A stretch of DNA of 64,000 nucleotides. It comes from an uncultured Clostridia bacterium (lineage in GTDB: Bacteria > Bacillota > Clostridia > TANB77 > CAG-508). Within the stretch, counting starts at the first letter, position 1, and every line of letters begins with the position of its first letter. The notes beneath the pieces were generated by a model, which ran no database searches, was not told where the DNA came from, and was given only the letters and a program-made list of their open reading frames with translations. Location of the stretch: positions 1 to 64,000 of the forward strand of contig CAKOWP010000002.1 of NCBI GenBank assembly GCA_934122385.1, read 5' to 3'. Made by a program: the position numbers and the translations under genes. Shown here piece after piece: positions 60,382 to 64,000 of the stretch.

Positions 60382-63219
60382 TTATTCCAAATACTTCTTC
60401 AAAAACTTACCAGTAAAACTCTGTTCATTCTTACAAATCTGTTCTGGTGTACCAACAGCAACAACCTGTCCTCCACCATCTCCACCTTCTGGGCCTAAAT
60501 CAATAATATGATCACAAGTTTTTATTAGGTCAAGATTATGTTCAATAACAATAATTGTATTTCCAGTATCAACTAATCTTTGTAAAATATCAACTAGTCT
60601 ATGAACATCAGCAATGTGAAGACCTGTAGTTGGTTCATCTAAAATATACAAAGTTTTTCCTGTTGCTCTTTTTGAAAGTTCTGTTGCAAGTTTAACTCTT
60701 TGAGCCTCACCACCTGATAGTGTTGTTGATGGTTGTCCTAACTTGATATATCCTAAGCCTACATCATATAAAGTTTGAATTTTTTGTTTTATTTTTGGTA
60801 TTTTATCAAAAAACTCTAATGCTTCTTCAACTGTCATATCAAGTACATCTGCTATGTTTTTACCTTTATATTTAACTTCTAGTGTTTCTCTATTATATCT
60901 CTTTCCTTTACACACTTCACATGGTACATATACATCTGGTAAGAAATGCATTTCTATTTTGTGAACTCCGTCGCCGTTACAGCTTTCGCATCTTCCACCT
61001 GCTACATTAAAGCTGAATCTTCCTTTTTCAAATCCACGCAATTTGGCTTCATTTGTTCCTGCAAAAATATCTCTAATTAAGTCAAATACTCCTGTATATG
61101 TTGCAGGATTTGAACGAGGTGTTCTTCCTATTGGTGATTGGTCTATGTTTATTATTTTGTCTATATTTTCTAATCCTTTAACCTCTTTACATTTTCCTGG
61201 TTTTTCTGATGAACCATTTAGTTCTTTTGCAATTGTTTTATATAATACTTCATTTACAAGTGTTGATTTTCCTGAACCAGAGACACCTGTAACACATGTA
61301 AATACACCAAGTGGGAATTTAACACTTATGTTCTTTAGGTTGTTTTCTGTTGCATTTTTTACTTCAATAGCTTTTGATTTAACAACTTTTCTTCTTTTTT
61401 TAGGAACTTCTATTTTCTTTCTACCACTTAAATATTGACCTGTAACAGAATCTTTTACTAATTTTACTTCTTCTGCTGTACCTTGTGCCATAACATTTCC
61501 GCCATGAACACCTGCACCTGGACCAATATCAATAATTTGGTCTGCTGCATACATTGTATCTTCATCATGTTCTACAATTAATAAAGTATTTCCTAAGTCT
61601 CTCAATTTTTTAAGTGTTGCAATTAATTTGTCATTATCTCTTTGATGTAGTCCTATACTTGGTTCGTCCAAAATATACATAACACCTGTAAGTCCTGAAC
61701 CTATTTGAGTTGCCAAACGAATACGTTGTGCTTCTCCCCCTGATAGTGTTCCAGCACTTCTTGAAAGTGTTAAATATTCAAGTCCTACATCTATTAAAAA
61801 TTGAAGTCTTTTATTGATTTCTTTTAAAATCATGTCTGCAATCATTGCTTCTTTTTCTGTTAATTTTAATGTACCCAAAAATTCTTTTAAAGCTTTGATT
61901 GACATATCTGTAACTTCATTTATATTTTTACCATTTATTTTGATACATAATATTTCTTTCTTTAAACGTGCTCCATTACAAGTATGGCAATGAGAATTTG
62001 TCATATACATCTCATAAAATGCTCTCATTCCTTGTGATTTTGTTTCACTATGACGTCTGTCAAGTGTTGGCAAAACTCCCTCAAATGGTGCAGTAAACTT
62101 TCTTACACCAGCAGCAGATGAATATTCAAAATCAATTTTTTCGTCACCTGTACCATATAAGATTTTTTCCATAAACCATCGTGGTAATTTCTTAATTGGA
62201 ACTCCTTTTATTTCAACACCATAATGTTTTCCAATGCTTTCAAAATACATTTTAGCCATTGTGTCGCCCTTTTTCATTGTACTTGAGCCAAACGCTTTTA
62301 TACCATCATATAATGTTTTGTTTTTATCTGGAACTATTAAGTCTTCATCCATTTTCATCAAATATCCTATACCCATACAAGTAGGACAAGCACCATATGG
62401 ATTATTAAATGAAAACATTCTTGGAGTGATTTCTGGAAAACTGAAACCGCAGTCAGGACACGCATAATTTGAGCTGTATAAAACTGTTTTATTTTCCTCT
62501 TTTGTTATAACATTTACTAGCACCAAATTATCAGCATGTTTCAAAGCAATTTCAACAGACTCTGTAAGTCTACTTCTTATTTCTGGTTTTACAACTAATC
62601 TGTCTACAACTAATTCAATTTCGTGTTTTTTATTTTTATCTAATTTTATTTCATCTGATAAATCATAAACTTCGCCATCAATTCTTGCTCTTACAAATCC
62701 GTCTTTTTGATATCCTTCTAATTGTTTTACAAATTCACCTTTTCTACTTCTTACAACTGGTGCCAAAATTTGTATTTTTGTACCTTCCTCAAGTTCCATA
62801 ATATTATCAATAATTTGGTCAATTGATTGTTTTTCAATTTTTTTACCACAATTTGGACAATATGGTACCCCTATATTTGCATACAATAAACGAATGTAAT
62901 CATATATTTCTGTTACTGTTCCAACTGTTGAACGTGGATTTTTTGATGTTGTTTTTTGGTCTATTGATATTGCAGGTGATAGTCCTTCAATTGACTCAAC
63001 ATCTGGTTTTTCCATTATTCCTAGGAATTGTCTTGCATATGAAGATAAGCTCTCAACATATCTTCTTTGACCTTCTGCATACAATGTGTCAAATGCTAAT
63101 GAAGATTTACCTGAGCCTGAAAGTCCTGTTATTACTACCATTTTATCTCTTGGAATTTCTAGATTTATATTTTTTAAGTTATGCTCTTTTGCGCCTTTTA
63201 TTATTATTTTATCATTCAT
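60382..63219 (-). CDS. uvrA: Excinuclease ABC subunit A
   Basis: The protein has about 945 residues from the ATG at 63219 ([18 protein letters not shown]), preceded by GGGGGAA. The reading frame extends 23 codons further upstream, but that part is translated repeat DNA. It has two ABC ATPase halves: Walker [17 protein letters not shown] and [16 protein letters not shown], signature [15 protein letters not shown] and [15 protein letters not shown], and zinc-binding CxxC pairs ([32 protein letters not shown]). It scans DNA for bulky lesions with UvrB. A LexA-like box overlaps its -35 region. Confidence 0.97.
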   Translation of the reverse strand: MNDKIIIKGAKEHNLKNINLEIPRDKMVVITGLSGSGKSSLAFDTLYAEGQRRYVESLSSYARQFLGIMEKPDVESIEGLSPAISIDQKTTSKNPRSTVGTVTEIYDYIRLLYANIGVPYCPNCGKKIEKQSIDQIIDNIMELEEGTKIQILAPVVRSRKGEFVKQLEGYQKDGFVRARIDGEVYDLSDEIKLDKNKKHEIELVVDRLVVKPEIRSRLTESVEIALKHADNLVLVNVITKEENKTVLYSSNYACPDCGFSFPEITPRMFSFNNPYGACPTCMGIGYLMKMDEDLIVPDKNKTLYDGIKAFGSSTMKKGDTMAKMYFESIGKHYGVEIKGVPIKKLPRWFMEKILYGTGDEKIDFEYSSAAGVRKFTAPFEGVLPTLDRRHSETKSQGMRAFYEMYMTNSHCHTCNGARLKKEILCIKINGKNINEVTDMSIKALKEFLGTLKLTEKEAMIADMILKEINKRLQFLIDVGLEYLTLSRSAGTLSGGEAQRIRLATQIGSGLTGVMYILDEPSIGLHQRDNDKLIATLKKLRDLGNTLLIVEHDEDTMYAADQIIDIGPGAGVHGGNVMAQGTAEEVKLVKDSVTGQYLSGRKKIEVPKKRRKVVKSKAIEVKNATENNLKNISVKFPLGVFTCVTGVSGSGKSTLVNEVLYKTIAKELNGSSEKPGKCKEVKGLENIDKIINIDQSPIGRTPRSNPATYTGVFDLIRDIFAGTNEAKLRGFEKGRFSFNVAGGRCESCNGDGVHKIEMHFLPDVYVPCEVCKGKRYNRETLEVKYKGKNIADVLDMTVEEALEFFDKIPKIKQKIQTLYDVGLGYIKLGQPSTTLSGGEAQRVKLATELSKRATGKTLYILDEPTTGLHIADVHRLVDILQRLVDTGNTIIVIEHNLDLIKTCDHIIDLGPEGGDGGGQVVAVGTPEQICKNEQSFTGKFLKKYLE

Positions 63220-63238
63220 TTTTATTCCCCCATTTTTT

Positions 63239-63371
63239 TGTCTCTTTGGGGACGGTTCTGTTTGAGACATCGGTTCCAAAAGAGACATTCTCCAAATCCT
63301 TGCGTAAGTAAGATTTTAAAATATCACTATTTTATAAAAATGTCTCAAACAGAACCGTCCCCAAAGAGACA
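63239..63371. repeat. Inverted pair of GGGGACGGTTCTG repeats
   Basis: Two 32-bp arms (63239-63270 and 63340-63371) are exact complements around a 69-bp centre that includes CGGTTCCAAAAGAGACATTC. It lies 20 bp upstream of the uvrA start, so its RNA would form a hairpin in the uvrA leader. Confidence 0.88.
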
Positions 63372-63376
63372 TTTTT

Positions 63377-63411
63377 ATTATACTATAATTTCGAGGTAAA
63401 AACAAGAGTTT
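63377..63411 (-). promoter_or_regulatory. uvrA promoter with LexA-like box
   Basis: TATAAT (63377-63382, minus strand) lies 17 bp from a weak -35, TTGTTT (63400-63405). The palindrome AAAC-AAGA-GTTT (63400-63411) overlaps that -35 and keeps the AAC-N4-GTT core of the Gram-positive LexA site. Confidence 0.5.
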
Positions 63412-63425
63412 GGTAAAAACTTTTC

Positions 63426-63454
63426 TTGGCAAATTTTAAAAAATATGTTATAAT
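63426..63454 (+). promoter_or_regulatory. Promoter of the small gene at 63512
   Basis: TTGGCA (63426-63431) and TATAAT (63449-63454) are 17 bp apart, about 58 bp upstream of the start codon. Confidence 0.7.
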
Positions 63455-63511
63455 ATCTCCACACAAAATTTTTTGTTAACTATTCAAACAACATCTATGG
63501 AGGAAAATTAT

Positions 63512-63733
63512 ATGAGCAAAAACAATTACGAAACTTATGCTGAAAAGAAACAAAAAGAAATACTTTCATCAACATGCACACTCGAACATGCAATATCTGT
63601 TTTAAAATCAAAAAAAGAGTATTGCAGCAAAAGTTGTTATGAAGCTTCATGTGAGATGGTGTCAACTCTGTTTGGATTATCTTATAACGAGATAGATCAT
63701 GCCGTAGAAGGCCAAGAATATTGGATAGTTTAA
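63512..63733 (+). CDS. Small unknown protein
   Basis: The protein has 73 residues from the ATG at 63512 (MSKNNYETYAEKK), with GGAGG 8 bases upstream; earlier in-frame starts lack a binding site. It has four cysteines (TCTLEH, YCSKSCYEASCEM), so a small metal-binding or redox-sensitive fold is possible, but no family is recognised. It is divergent from uvrA, with its own promoter and terminator, and therefore likely a real gene. Confidence 0.65.
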   Translation: MSKNNYETYAEKKQKEILSSTCTLEHAISVLKSKKEYCSKSCYEASCEMVSTLFGLSYNEIDHAVEGQEYWIV

Positions 63734-63738
63734 AAGTA

Positions 63739-63767
63739 AAAAGGACCACAAATTGTGGTTCTTTTTT
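63739..63767 (+). terminator. Terminator of the small gene
   Basis: AAGGACCACAA and TTGTGGTTCTT pair with one wobble and are followed by a run of six Ts. Confidence 0.75.
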
Positions 63768-63811
63768 CCTTGATTTTTCAGCAATTTTGTAAAACATTTT
63801 AAAACAAGAAT

Positions 63812-64000
63812 CTACTTTTCTTTTGCTATTTTATCTATTTCTGCTTTATTTAATCCAGTAATCTCTATTATTTCTTTTTTTGATGTATTTTTGCTTAATA
63901 ATTTTTTTGCAATTTCTATGCTTTTTTCTTTAATCCCTTCAGTTTTCCCTTCTATTTTTCCTTCTTTTCTTCCCATATCAATATACATCTTATTTTCTCT
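63812..64000 (-). CDS. Rpn/YhgA-like nuclease, C-terminal end only
   Basis: The last 62 or so codons of a gene running off the window. MGRKEGKIEGKTEGIKEKS repeats a G-K/R-x-E-G pattern, and SIEIAKKLLSKNTSKKEIIE, then TGLNKAEIDKIAKEK, is the usual tail of Rpn-family (PD-(D/E)XK) recombination-promoting nuclease or transposase-like proteins. The catalytic domain lies outside, so function cannot be judged. Confidence 0.65.
   Translation of the reverse strand, partial: RENKMYIDMGRKEGKIEGKTEGIKEKSIEIAKKLLSKNTSKKEIIEITGLNKAEIDKIAKEK

Noticed and set aside
63219..63288. Upstream extension of UvrA by 23 residues
   Set aside because: Those codons are translated from the dispersed repeat and leader; the GGGGGA site and the family N-terminus fix the start at 63219.
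62823..63311. 162-codon plus-strand frame across the uvrA start
   Set aside because: It is antisense to conserved UvrA motifs and runs into the dispersed repeat.

Overview
The window looks like the chromosome of a low-GC, Gram-positive anaerobe of the class Clostridia. This is inferred from the strong AT bias, AGGAGG-type ribosome binding sites, TTGACA/TATAAT promoters, clostridial ChW-repeat wall proteins, a dipicolinate synthase subunit (endospore chemistry), an Ack/Pta acetate module and a SpoVB-type flippase. No rRNA, tRNA or CRISPR array was seen. Most genes are on the minus strand.

Region 1 (1-8.4 kb): the start of a RhuM-like gene, an orphan gene fragment, an MgtC-type membrane protein, an HD phosphohydrolase, a class A penicillin-binding protein, two small unknowns, a tyrosine recombinase, and a convergent YneA-like LysM gene whose consensus promoter carries LexA-like boxes. 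Region 2 (8.5-18.9 kb): a 234-bp palindromic MITE with an 8-bp target duplication, a CmpB-type membrane protein, PepF, a type III toxin-antitoxin locus (tandem-repeat RNA, terminator, ToxN/CptN-like toxin), an orphan dpaB, a frameshifted pilin-like surface protein facing an XRE regulator across three operator-like palindromes, an acyl-CoA ligase and a SpoVB-like flippase.

Region 3 (18.9-25.3 kb): a dTDP-rhamnose operon (rfbD-rfbA-rfbC-rfbB) with a zeta-toxin/antitoxin-like pair inserted between rfbA and rfbC, a two-helix membrane protein, and a decayed ISLre2-type insertion sequence. Region 4 (25.3-54 kb): a long wall or capsular polysaccharide cluster. It holds many family 2 glycosyltransferases, polytopic membrane proteins (DUF6056, DUF6020, DUF2142), GtrA/GtrB-like lipid-linked sugar genes, an acyltransferase, a GT2-GT4 fusion, a Wzm/Wzt-type ABC exporter, and two secreted ChW-repeat proteins with different catalytic ends (GH25 lysozyme and M14 carboxypeptidase). 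The natural reading is that rhamnose made by region 3 feeds a polymer assembled and exported by region 4, with the ChW enzymes acting on the wall.

Region 5 (54-64 kb): an ECF sigma/anti-sigma pair with a frameshift in the sigma gene, an unknown gene behind a structured leader, two tandem acetate kinase genes plus pta, uvrA with a LexA-like box, a small unknown gene, and the end of an Rpn-like gene. Short dispersed palindromic repeats built around GGGGACGGTTCTG, CCAATGGGGACGTT and GGGACAGT recur through the window. They sit at gene ends and in several cases supply the stop codon.
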